The notes under the pieces: model-generated | Seen by the model: the letters and a program-made list of their open reading frames with translations, nothing else | Databases searched by the model: none | What the model was told of the DNA's origin: nothing | In this document: one piece after another, positions 34,962 through 45,718 of the stretch | How the letters are laid out: every line of letters starts with the position of its first letter | How positions within the stretch are numbered: position 1 is the first letter of the stretch | Made by a program: the position numbers and the translations under genes | Assembly: GCA_014529385.2 (NCBI GenBank) | Contig: CM043950.1 | Coordinates: 154,248,445 to 154,312,444, forward strand | Direction: 5' to 3' | DNA from: Adiantum capillus-veneris | Taxonomy: Eukaryota > Streptophyta > Polypodiopsida > Polypodiales > Pteridaceae | DNA length: 64,000 bases

Positions 34962-35144
34962 CGCGTGTGTGGATGTGTGTGCCAATAAAAAGAGATAAAT
35001 GGTATAACCTTTCTATCACCCATGCCAAGTATGATAAATTGGTTATGCCATTTTCCTCTTGAATAATAGGTCTTGCGTTCAACTCCTCGTCGGCTAGATC
35101 TTTAGGTCTTTTAATTTTAATTAGTTTCCTACGACGTTAAATTA

Positions 35145-35388
35145 GTTTCTCTCTCTTTCTCTCTCAATGTGTGTGCGTTTTTTTGGATCGTATGCATGTT
35201 TTCTCTCTCTTTTCCTCTCTCAATGTGTGCGTTTTTTGTTTATGCATGTTCTCTCTCTCTCTCTCTCTCTCTTTTCCTCTCTCAATGCGTGCGTTTTTTG
35301 TTTATGCATGCTCTCTCTCTCTTTTTCTCTCTCAATGTGTGTGTGCATTCTTTGTTTATGTATGTGTGTGTGCGTTTTTGTTTATGTT

Positions 35389-35444
<56 letters not shown>

Positions 35445-35562
35445 AACACTATGTGTGTGTGTATGTGTGTGTGTGAGAGAGAGAGAGAGAGGGAGAGAGA
35501 AAGAGGGGAAGGGAACATGAGAGTGAGGAGAGGGAAGGAGCATACCTGGCTCTCCTTCCTCT

Positions 35563-35593
<31 letters not shown>

Positions 35594-35599
35594 GAGAAG

Positions 35600-35660
<61 letters not shown>
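35145..35660. repeat. CT / TG / GA low-complexity block
   Basis: Successive CTCTCAATGTGTGTGCG-like repeats (35145-35390), (CT)n to about 35440, (TG)n near 35451-35475, (GT)n at about 35567-35592 and (GA)n at 35603-35659. Long overlapping frames here are artefacts. Confidence 0.93.
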
Positions 35661-35811
35661 ACCTGCTCCTTGCTTGAGGACGCGGAAAAACTCAGATCTG
35701 AGATCTGAGTTTTTGGGCGCGCTCTGTTATTTTTTTAGCTCAGTCGGCGTCGCTATGAGCGTCGCATTTTTTTTTTGAGCGTCGCTGTGTGAGCGTCGCT
35801 AATATGAATAG

Positions 35812-35823
35812 CCTCTTGTAGTG
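35812..35823 (-). repeat. CACTA right terminal inverted repeat
   Basis: CCTCTTGTAGTG on the plus strand. CGTCGCT-type subterminal repeats lie just inside. Confidence 0.93.
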
Positions 35824-36403
35824 TTTGAAGCAAAGATTGATATCCGCTCCAATTTTGAAGGCTCCGGATTGGGAAAAGATATTCCACGTCCACGTAGATG
35901 CATCAGCATATGCTATAGGATGCATAATTGCACAACCTGGAGAAAACAACATGGATTTTCCAATCAGTTACTCCAGTAGACAACTAAACAGTGCAGAGAA
36001 GAATTACACAACAACTGAAAGGGAGGGTTTGGGTATGATCTATGCTGTGAAAAAGTTTAGACACTACCTACTTTTCAATAAATTTTTATTCTTCGTTGAT
36101 CACCAAGCACTTCTGTACTTGGTAAACAAACCTTGCAGTACGGGGCGGATTGTACGATGGTTCATCATACTGCTTGAGTTTGACTTCACGGTTGTAGTAA
36201 AAAAAGGAACTACACACCAAAGAGCGGATCATTTATCTAGAATGGTGCATGGAGAAAACCCTGTAGGAGTTGATGATGATTTGCCAGATGCATATCTCTT
36301 CAACATAGAAATGGTTCCAAGATGGAGCGAGGATGTAATTCCTTTGTTGACTATTTGGGTCATTGAATTTGACAAGACAACCATCTACCATTGCAACATC
36401 TAG
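35824..36403 (+). pseudogene. Giant element RNase H domain (continuation of pol)
   Basis: Resumes directly after the CACTA with LKQRLISAPILKAPDW, then VHVDASAYAIGCII (catalytic Asp), TTTEREGLGMIYAVKKFRHYL (Glu) and FVDHQALLYLVNKP (Asp), and RADHLSRM. This is the Ty3 RNase H. No second (archaeal-type) RNase H is seen before integrase; 36404-36656 is degenerate. Confidence 0.88.
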
Positions 36404-36656
36404 ATCATTGGTAATGCTGGCTGGAAGGCTATACAAACAGGGATCGAATCAAATCCTTAGGCTTTGTGTTTAATCAAGTGAATAGGACTTGTATCTAAAC
36501 CAGGCTCATGTACAAACAACGGGGATTCACAACGGGCATGCACAGACGCATCAAAGATTGATGAGAATGGGTGTATATTGGCAAAAAATGCAACAAAGTG
36601 TTCATATGCATATCAAATCATGTATTATCTGCACTTTTTAAAAGCCGATAGAACAC

Positions 36657-37919
36657 GTGACTTTGTTCAAATTATCTGCAGCACCCCGATGGAGTAACTA
36701 CATTGTAGAATACCTCACCACCGGAATACTGCATGAAGGGATGAGTAGATCACGTATCAAAACGATCATGAAAGAGGCAAAAAACTATGTATTGATTGAG
36801 GACAATCTTTACAAGAGGGGAAAAGACAATCAATTGATAATGTGTGCGACGGAAGAGGAATATGTTCCTATCTTAGAGCAAGCACATGGTGGACAAGCTG
36901 GAGGACATTTCTCAGCTGACAAAACGGCCAAAGCAATTCTTATTGCTGGCATATGGTGGCCTACACTATTCATGGACGCCGAAGAGTTTGTGAAATGATG
37001 TGACGATTGCCAGAGGACAAAGATTCCTAGAGCACGAGATGACATGCCCTTGAGGCCAATGATGGGGGCAAGAGCGTTTGCAAAATGGGGAATAGATTTT
37101 GTAGGACCAATTGCGCATCCTGGATATAAAACGCACGCTCAATACATTATTGTGGCAACATATTATCTAACAAAGTGGGTTGAAGCGAAAGCAACAACCA
37201 AAAATGATGCAAAAACGACAGCACACTTCTTGTATGCGTACATTTTCACAGGTATGGCTTACTAATAGAGATAGTGAGCGATAGAGAGACTCATTTTGTC
37301 AATGAAGTGATTGAATTCCTATTGGATGATTTCACGGTAATTCACAGGAAGTCAGCTCCCTATCACCCACAAGCTAACGGCCAGGCAGAGAGTACAAACA
37401 AGATTTTGGTGACGATTCTCAGGAAAATTGTTAGTGAATTGAGAGCCGACTGGGATCAGAAGCTGCTTTCAGCTTTATGGGCATATAGAGTAGCATAAAA
37501 AACCTCAATCGGAACGACTCCGTTCAACATGGTTTATGGAATTCAAGCGATTTTTCCACTTGAGTTTTCTTATCTCCACACTTCGGGTAGCTAAAGAATT
37601 AGAATGGACAGGCCATGAATTATCCAATCAAATAGATATCCTGGAAAAACTAGATGAATCTAGATTGAGAGCAGTTGCATCAATCTACACGTAAAAATGA
37701 AACATGAAATCATTCTTTGACCAACATGTTATCAGCAAGGAATTTGCTACGGGGGATTACGTCTTAATGTATACCCTGAAACAACATTCCCGAAAACTCA
37801 AAAAGCGAGGCAATGGACCCTATGTGATTCATGACATATCATCTAGCGGTGCCATTAAGCTTGCGACATTAGAGGGAGAGGAGATGCCTAATTGGATTAG
37901 TGGCTGCAGATTAAAGTAG
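36657..37919 (+). pseudogene. Giant element integrase
   Basis: HHCC module HGGQAGGHFSADKTAKAIL...CDDCQR with a TGA three codons before the first Cys pair (about 36996-36998). DDE core: KWGIDFVGPIAH, SDRETHFVNEV, and the Glu in NGQAESTNKILV. The C-terminal domain is at 37704-37919 (GNGPYVIHDISSSGAIKLATLEG). Stops or shifts near 37263, 37496 and 37590-37700 break it. It inserts the cDNA into the genome. Confidence 0.88.
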
Positions 37920-37939
37920 TACAACCACCACTAACCTCA

Positions 37940-39190
37940 GTGATGCTCGCCAAAATCCATGCTACGAAGGAGCGCAAGAACAAAGCAAATGAGACAAAAG
38001 CTCAAGCACAGGAGGAGGCCAGAATCAGGATTTTAAAGCGAAAATGGAAATTACAACAACCAAGACTTCCTCAACCAGCAGATACGGCTCAAATTCCTCT
38101 TTCTATAATTCACACCGACGAGCAATGGGGAATAGGAATCGATGTTCGCATCAATGTCAGACTTCCGAATGGCAGATATCAACGAGCATTGATCGACATA
38201 GGGGCAAGAGTCAATGTGGTCAACTTCTCCACTTACAAGATGCTCACCGACGAGCCTCTAGTGCAATCCACACGAGATTTACAAGCCGCAAACGGGGCAA
38301 CAATGCCAACATTGGGGATAGTAAACTTACCAATAAATATTGATGGAAATAGTTGTCCTCATCAATTTTTTGTAATGAAAGACGGAGAAATCAGAGAATC
38401 ACTATATTTGGGAGTTCCATGGATGAGAACGTACAATGCAGGTACCAAATGGTCAGAACATGCGCTGATGTACACACACAACTCTAACACGTACATGACT
38501 CCATTCGCCAAAATAGATCACTTATGGCCGATTATCCCCATCGACACAAAGCAATCAGCTCATCAGCTAGAAACACCGAAAACGGCTGTTCGAAAAGTAT
38601 GGATAAAGAAAACCGTCATGCAGAACAAACAGAGAAAGATATGGCTGCCCAAGACACAACTCCCGATGAAAGCAACACCATATCAAAGACCTTCAGGAGC
38701 TAATCTAGAGTGGAAATGGCAACCAAAGCTGGAGACAACCAAAAATTCAGCGACAAAGATCGAACGGAGACCAAAAAGTTAACACAGGAAGCCTGAACTA
38801 CCAAAATGGAAATGGAAACCTAAGAAAATTCAGGAACCTACATCAAAATCGGCAAATATGAAAAAAATTGAAAACAAATGGGTTCCAAAAATAGTTTCCA
38901 TAAAAAAACCAACAATCAAGGAGAGAGCAATTGAACTGCAAGCTCTTTTGTTCCATAAACAGCTAGCCTCACCATCCAAAGCCACTGAAAATTACATTCA
39001 GTCCCCGCATTTTGCACAACACTTTGTTTCCCAATGCATTGTCTCAAACATGAGGATAGGGCCACATTACACGGCCGTGCATAGACACAGATTTCAAAAC
39101 CCATGCACATGCACACAACCTTCGTCCGGGACGACTCAGTTTAGGAAGGGGGGAGTAACTGCTGAATCTAGCAGCAGTCAGGACCATTGA
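37940..39190 (+). pseudogene. Post-integrase ORF with a second retropepsin-like domain
   Basis: One frame with a single TAA (38780-38782). Residues about 1-45 are basic and helical. Residues about 62-185 follow the retropepsin layout: RYQRALIDIGARVNVVNF at the active site (Asp-86, then Ile-Gly), LQAANGATMPTLGIVNLPI as the flap strand, and SLYLGVPWMRTYNAGTKW as the conserved C-terminal block. Asp-Ile-Gly replaces Asp-Ser/Thr-Gly; the ATA codon is one base from a Thr codon, so the copy is probably inactive. The tail (about 190-415) has repeated basic Trp-x-Pro-type segments (KVWIKK, KIWLPK, WKWQPK, KWKWKPK, KWVPK). It lies in a different frame from the integrase C terminus and is separate from the pol protease at 24968-26404. 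No known plant element with this arrangement comes to mind. Confidence 0.65.
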
Positions 39191-41446
39191 GGGGTCCAAA
39201 GTTTATATATGTACATAATACGTGTGTTTTTGTTGTTTTTTTTCATTTTTTAGAGTTCAATTTTGAACAAATTTGATCAAAATCTGGCATTTTTAGCGTT
39301 TTTATCATCCAACCAGCATAATAATGAGCTGCAATGACAAAATCTGGAGCATTGGGATACTTCTAGTGAAAATATATGCTTAGGGGTGAGTATAATAATT
39401 TTTGGCTAATTTTCGCCAGTTAATAAGTATTTTCAATTTATTTTGTTTGATTTTTCTTAATAATCTTCCAAAAATTAAAAAATATCGCCCACAGTGTTGG
39501 AATCAAGTTCTGGAAGCAAACGCCGAAGTATCATGATAGGGTTATCAAGCATGAAAGATATGAAGCTAATCTGAAGATGTCGAATCTCAGCCTTAATGAT
39601 CATGACCACATTTCGCCAGAATCGCATCAAATGGTTAACGATGCAGGAATGACGAACGGTTTGACCCATAGATGGTATGCAGATTGTATCGAGATCAAAG
39701 GTAAGGAAAATCAGCCCTATGTCACGAAAACCTCGGGAAGATATGGGTCAGGTAGGCCAAATTCTAGCTCATTGTTCATTTTCACATTTTGAGAGAGAAG
39801 AAGAGAGCTTCTTGACCTAGATCGAGTTGCCACATTTCTACCCCATACGGACAATCGGAGCCAGCATTTCATACCAGATTTCACAGGTATGTTCCTTATC
39901 AAGTAAAGATCAAGTCTATTACGCATGCAAGCGCGAATCATTACACAAACGGGCGAATGGATCAAATCAGAGTCGGATTGAGTCAAATAGGTCAAGGGCC
40001 CTTAGAGGCATCATGACAAAAAATTTTCAAGCACAAAACACATCAATGTGTTCCCCACAATGTCAGGAACCAGGCCATGTGGTCAGATATCATTTTGGTG
40101 GTGGTACAACGATCGCGATCGGTGTACCCCACTGACCAAACTTCGCATAGAAATTGCAAAAGGCCTCCTCTCAGCTTCGCCAACAATCTGCAGGTGTCAA
40201 AAATTAATTTGGGATTTATGGTACGATCGCGATCGGTGCCCCCAATTGCAGGTTTTAGAAATTTTGGCTTGACCCAGGCTTAGAACTCAGTGAGGGATAC
40301 ACTCTCTTGAATTTTCCTGAAAAATGCACAAGTTTTGCTCATAGAATGGGCCAAAATTGTCAAACACACCCGAATCGGAAAATTTGACCTACAACTACCA
40401 AAATTCGACTGAAAATTATGACGGGTGGTTTGAAAGGTATACCTGTCTGACTAGGAGTCAGTCTGTTTGTAGAAAACCCTGAATGAATCTCAGAATCTCC
40501 TACAACAACAGAGATGACCAATTCAGTCTCGAGTAATCACACAAGGGAATAATTTGGCCGAACTAATGTCAAAGACTAAAAGGCGACTTAGAGATGCCCA
40601 ATTATCCCATTGGTATCCAAAGAATGCCTGAAAAATGCACAATTTTGGAAAATCTCCAAAGATGTGGTAAAAAGTGCCTGATCAAGTCAAAATCAGACAG
40701 GGGAGTAGGCTGATGACAGCAACACATCATGGAAGCGGTAAAAGCTCAAAAACTAACATCAACTAACTCCAGGCTCCAACCAGAATCCATCAGGAAAACC
40801 CAATATGGTTAGACTTAGTAAAATAAGGTCAAACAGTGAAAAATTGCTCTAATTTGTTCATTTTAAGTCCAAACTTGAAAATAAATCATCAGTGGGCTAG
40901 GCAAGCATAGGGGACCAAATCCATCCAGTTTTCACCCAAAAAAGCCCAGGTACTACGATCGCGATCGGTGTACCTGAGCATCAAATTTTGACCAAAACCT
41001 AACAGATCACTTGTACATCTCTTGTTCAAGTCAAACATCAAGTTTCAAGCCAATTGGACATCAAAAACCCATGAAAAATCAAAGTCTAGTCCAAAACTCC
41101 CTTGTAATCCAAAATTGGGACTTATAAACTCAAAAGTGGTTCAAATAAAAGACAGAGTGGACCAAAATGACCCTCTAGCTATCAGAAAACCACTCATGTG
41201 ATCAAATGTTATTTTGGCCTCTGTACTACGATCGCGATCGGTGTACCTCTGGCCCATATTTGGCTCATATTTCAATTAGTCATAGCTCTAGTCTTCCTAG
41301 TCCCACTGGTGAAATATGGACAAGAATGGATGATATTTGTTCAAGTTATGATCAGTTTTAACTTTTGAACTGCTTTTTACTAAAAGTCTAAATGCTACTG
41401 GTTGCGAAAGGAAAATCCTGACAGCTTGTGATTCTAATGACATAGA
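39191..41446 (+). other. Giant element 3' spacer with four palindromic-motif copies
   Basis: Mostly non-coding. Exact CGATCGCGATCG cores start at 40110, 40224, 40956 and 41229, each followed by GGTGTACC or a close variant. Text between them resembles the leader. A short open frame (39484-39792) is listed separately. Confidence 0.7.
39484..39792 (+). CDS. Small unrecognised ORF in the 3' spacer
   Basis: About 100 codons in one frame (IAHSVGIKFWKQTPKYHDRV to SSSLFIFTF), ATG at 39577. Polar composition with HERYEANLKMSNLSLNDHDH and HRWYADCIEIKGKENQPYV. It looks more protein-like than its surroundings, but there is no family match and no clear start. Could be a remnant exon or chance. Confidence 0.3.
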   Translation: MAHSVGIKFWKQTPKYHDRVIKHERYEANLKMSNLSLNDHDHISPESHQMVNDAGMTNGLTHRWYADCIEIKGKENQPYVTKTSGRYGSGRPNSSSLFIFTF

Positions 41447-44400
41447 ATGCCTCGCCAAAAGCAAGCAAGGCAGTGGACAACATCACCATATGAAGTGGAT
41501 GAGCTCTCTACAAACAAAAAAGCTCACATCTCGGATGAAACACTAGCTCAGATCCCTGCTCACATTTTCATCGCGAAGTTTAGGGATGCTGATGGTGATA
41601 TGGTAAAGACGACTATCATGCCACGGGAAATATGGAATCTCCACCGAAGGCTGGAGGTCACAGAAGCCATGTGGACTGTGCATTTGGAGTAGTTTTTCAG
41701 ATTGCAGCCATGGGGAACTGACTACATGAGGGCCCACGAGCTCATGAGCTCGATACAGTATGATGGGCAAGCAATGCTCACCGACAAGGATGGTTCGAAG
41801 GTAAAAGTAAAGATCACCAAAGAAATCATCAACGAAGCTTTGCACTTCCTTCTAGGGAAACACGACTTGCTGGCAAAGACCAAGTCACTGGATCACGAGA
41901 AGGCATTTATCAAAGTAAAAGGAAACAAGTACAAGTACAGTGACATGATATACGGTGAGCTGGAGTTACCAATGAGATTAATCTCTCAACATTTCAGGGT
42001 ACAAAATCCTCCTCGCTACATCGAGCCAATCCTGCACATTGCAGTGGTCATGGCTCTAGCAACAGCTAAAAACAGAACCATCCGATGCGATTATGGTTCT
42101 TACATCTTGGAGAATTTGGTCAAAGAAAATTTGAAAGGCTCGGCAAAGAACAAAAGCTACATGAGTGCAGGGCCAATGCTTACAAGAATAGCATACCAAG
42201 CTTTGGGCATGATTGAAGACCTGCCGGCGGCAATTCTCAAACGGCCTTGATTCAGAAAGCAAAGCTAGTTGCTCACTCAGTAAGGACGACCACTAGTGCA
42301 ACATCATCGCGCTCGACCAAGGCATCCAACAAAAGCTCGAGTGATGAAGAAAAGACGGAGACTGAAGACGAGGGAAACTCTCAAGGGTCAAAAGACAAAG
42401 GACCATCGGAATTTGAAGAAAGCAAGGAGGAAGACTCCACCACACCGCTTGAGAGAAGAAAGAGGGAAAGAAGTACAGTGCCGCAGTTTGACCTTTAAAA
42501 AGCATATGCAGAGGCCCAAAAAAGAATTGAGGAAAGAAGGACCAAGTTGCGGGCTGACAGAAAAGCAAGAGCTACTGCAACACAACAAACAAAAAAATGA
42601 AGGTTCGAGAAGGAAAGACAAGAAAGAATAGAAAATGCAGCTCGCATACGGGCTAAAAAACAAAGGTTAGAAGCGGAACAAAAGGTTGCAGAAGTGGACA
42701 TTTCTTCTCAGTCCACTGAAGGAACAAAGGAGAAAGAAACGGCTGAAGATAAGAACCAAGCAGAGCAATTAAAGAAAACTCAAAGAGAGAGGAATGTGGA
42801 AGCACGACGGGCGGAGGATTTGACTCGCCAAAGAATAATAAAGATTTTAAAGAAAAGAAAAGCGGGCGCGCCTGCTTCACAGCCAAGGGAAGATGCATAA
42901 AAAAAGAGGCATGTACAAGAAGTGGAGAAACCACCACCTCCTCCCTCGCCAAAATCTCCTCCTCCTCCTTCTCCATCAACCAAAAAACCACCACCTCCTC
43001 CTCCTTCATCCTCACAAAAAGAGTCTATGCCTACTGAAGCAATAGGGTTCCAAGAAGCCTGTCAGGTTATGGCTGAATTTGACTACAGAAAAACTTTGCA
43101 AGATCTGGAAAAACAATTTCAATGCCAGCACGTGGTGCTGAGAGAAAAATAAAAGCAAGTATAGGAGGCTCAACAAAAGAAAAAAACTGGGCAAGAGGAG
43201 TTAGAGAGCCTACGGGCACAACTGGAGCTCGCAACGAAGGAAAGAGACACTGAGCGACAGCAGGCTCAGTCTCTGATCAGAGACATGGTGGTTGTCAGGA
43301 CGAAGTTGACAGCCAAGGAAACAGAATGCCAAGCTTTGACAACAAGGATAAAGAAAGCGACGGAGCAGCTTGATTACGAAAACGCAAGGTTCTAGAGGGT
43401 TAATAGCTCATACCTCACTGTCAAAAGCACTTTAGCAACCTTGATGGTGAGCCAAGAACCTGCTGGGGCATTGGTCTCCACATCAGACAATTCTACAACA
43501 AAGAACACCCTAGTGGCGCTGAAAGGGGAGCTAGAGCAAGAAAAACTTCAAAGATAGTTGCTCTTATTGGGAATGATGGCCACGACGGCGGCAAACGAGC
43601 AAAAGGTAAAAGAGATGGAGTAGCAATTGGTAGCGGCGAGAGCAAAAATAGAGACACAGAGGCAGATCAGCAAGACACTACTGAAAGAAAAAGAAGACCT
43701 GATTTCTCAACAGAAAATCAGAACAGAGGAAGCCCAAGTGCAACCACAACTGCTGCCAGGACAAGAAATGCTTGATTTGCCTGAAACATCACACCAAGGA
43801 GAACAAGAGCAAGGATTAGCAGAGGCAAATCTGGACATAAGAGATGATCTAACTCAGACCATCAAGGACATGCCAGAGGGACCAACCAAAGATTACATGA
43901 TATATGAAAAGAAGATAATGGAGTTAGCGGCCCTGGCATTCTTACAGCCAGAAGAGCAGGTGGAGGGGTTTGGCCATGAGTACCTACCTTTTCCCTTGAT
44001 ATGCCACGAATCAATCCTATGGAAGGAGAAGATGCGGCCGACCCTGCCATGAAACAAAGACGGAGATTACGAAGGTGTAGCACTGACAGCTGAAGAAGCT
44101 CAGGCTCTCATCGAAGATCACCCTAATTGGAGGTAGGAGTGGCTGGACAAGCGGCCACAGGATCTAACCAACTACCACAACGCTCCTCAGCACATTCAAA
44201 TAGATCCTACTTTCTGCCTAGTCCCTAGAAGACGCACATGGAAGGAGTTTGCCACATGGAAAGGCTCAAGGCATCAAAAGCTCAACTACCCAATCGTGAC
44301 AGCTCAAAACCCTCCTACATTAGCATATGTAGTGAACACTCTCAATTCAACCATCACTTTGCTGCGGGATGTCCCCAACGTAGCCTGTCAGATGCTGGTA

Positions 44401-44685
44401 AAGATAGCCCGGATGATCATCACCTGCATCCAGGTGTTCAAAGACACTGAAGGCGATGATCATCCGTGGAATCTGTTCTTAGAAGGGCATCGAGGAATTT
44501 GCTGGAATCTCCAAGATTCACTGCCACGACATATTCTGATGGCAATGTACTCAAGACTAATGTACCTGCCTTCACATTACTTGCAGACGTTTGAAGAGGC
44601 CTTCGTCACGGGTTTTTTCAAAATCGACTCAAGGATCTTTCATCCTATGGCGAAGGACCTCAAGGCACGGTACGTAGCATACTAG
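41447..44685 (+). pseudogene. Giant element 3' accessory ORF: globular head, coiled coil, globular tail
   Basis: Head, 41447-42250: about 265 codons (FRDADGDMVKTTIMPREIWNL, KITKEIINEALHFLLGK, MRLISQHFRVQNPPRYIEP, SAKNKSYMSAGPMLTRIAYQALG), which recalls the plant-transposon-type domain of Athila/Tat 3' ORFs. After one frame change near 42240: an acidic stretch, long charged coiled coils (about 42500-42890 and 43180-43700) split by PPPPPSPKSPPPPSPS and PPPPPPSSS runs. The tail, 44235-44685, has NTLNSTITLLRDVPNVACQML and WNLFLEGHRGICWNLQDSLPRH. Eleven in-frame stops, nine of them TAA or TAG. No signal peptide or membrane segment is evident, so an envelope role is not supported. Confidence 0.65.
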
Positions 44686-44820
44686 CACACATTAAGTGAA
44701 AATCCTTTCAGACAACATCAAGAAGCCCTGGAGGCTGTACTCTGCAATCGAAGCTTTGCAACACTTGCCTCCTTGGAGCCCCATCAACGACCAAAGCTCT
44801 GAACATGCACGAGGGCGTGC

Positions 44821-44839
44821 AAGGATAAGGAAGTGGGGA
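44821..44839 (+). other. Giant element polypurine tract
   Basis: AGGATAAGGAAGTGGGGAG directly before the 3' LTR. Confidence 0.8.
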
Positions 44840-45718
44840 GTGTTTGGCGGACGAAGCTGCGGTTTCCAAAGAAGGAGTCACATTTTTGTGGGAAACCCTT
44901 GTAAAATTCTTTTGTAAGAGAGAATCTCTAAGCCGAGAACTTGTAAAAGAATTTATGATTATTTTTTTGGGATCAATTTTATATTAGAGAGCCAGTTAGA
45001 AGTTTAGGAGCTTTTGGCCGGACAAGCCATTTGTAAAGACCTAAACTATAAAGGTCAATCTTCTTTTATCACAAACTGAGTAGACAGTGTACGTTTGAGA
45101 GCTTCTTCTTGCTCCAACTTGTAATCTTCTCTACTGTGGCTACGGTAATCCAAATTCAGATTCGTTTATTGCATTGTTTTCCTCTTACTTTGCTCTTCCA
45201 TTCAAGTGTAATCACTCAAGATTCGGTGTAGGTTTTCAACTACGAGTTTGAGACCTTAAATCGCTATTTTGAGTGCTTAAACGCGTATTTTATGTTGTTT
45301 TGACCCTAGGAGAGGCTTTAGGGACCCTAAAACGACCCTTTGAGATCACCTGTTTGCTGACTTTGGGATGAACAATCACGATCTTTGTACCTCATCAGAA
45401 TGCTGTGATAGTGATAGGATATGCTCCTGATAGTCCCCTGTAGCTTCCCTTAAAGTTTCGTGCGAATCTGATATGATTTGCATGGTAAACGGGCGTGATG
45501 ACTGTAGGGCTGTGTAGAAGGACATAGGCAGATTACTTGACTTTAGTGCGTATGATTTGCTTGCAGAGTTAGTAGTTGCATCTCATCGAGTTCACTTCAT
45601 TAGGATTGACACCCTAGTGAGTTTCCATGCCTCATCCTGGTCGCTTCCCTTGTATTGATATTTTATGTTGATACGTGAGAGCTATGCTATGGACGTCCGA
45701 CCCGGCAACCCGCAAACA
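44840..45718 (+). repeat. Giant element 3' LTR
   Basis: 879 bp, colinear with 18996-19901 apart from small deletions and scattered substitutions. One degenerate palindromic-motif copy at 45373-45392. Confidence 0.93.

Larger units (their letters stand above)
27791..35823 (-). mobile_element. CACTA (En/Spm) DNA transposon, copy A, complete ends
   Basis: 8033 bp. Terminal inverted repeats begin CACTACAAGAGG on both strands; TTT is duplicated at 27788-27790 and 35824-35826. Removing it and one TTT rejoins the giant element's pol frame (Thr-Leu-Lys-Gln). It carries a transposase gene and a second En/Spm-type gene on the minus strand, arrays of GCGTCGC subterminal repeats, and a captured host gene fragment. 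The transposase is broken by a frameshift and stops. Confidence 0.95.
18996..45718 (+). mobile_element. Giant Ty3/gypsy (Athila/Tat-like) retrotransposon, 26.7 kb including a nested CACTA
   Basis: LTRs 18996-19901 and 44840-45718, tRNA-Asp PBS, purine tract before the 3' LTR, and imperfect target duplication GAACT/GAACC (18991-18995, 45719-45723). Without the nested CACTA it is about 18.7 kb. Plus-strand order: leader, unknown ORF, gag, protease, RT, RNase H, integrase, second protease-like ORF, spacer, coiled-coil ORF. Many in-frame stops, few frameshifts. The PBS, a single visible RNase H and a long 3' ORF point to the non-chromovirus Athila/Tat group. Confidence 0.92.

Noticed and set aside
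35167-35708. Several overlapping plus-strand frames with hydrophobic Ser/Leu/Val/Cys runs that look like membrane proteins
   Set aside because: They are CT and GT microsatellites read in three frames; the apparent membrane segments are artefacts.
40081-41260. Palindromes as restriction-type or bacterial integration sites
   Set aside because: Context is a plant Ty3 element; no integrase or prokaryotic gene is nearby, so an element-specific role is the simpler reading.
41447-44685. Envelope-like gene in the giant element
   Set aside because: No signal peptide, membrane segment or cysteine pattern is visible; only a coiled-coil accessory protein is supported.
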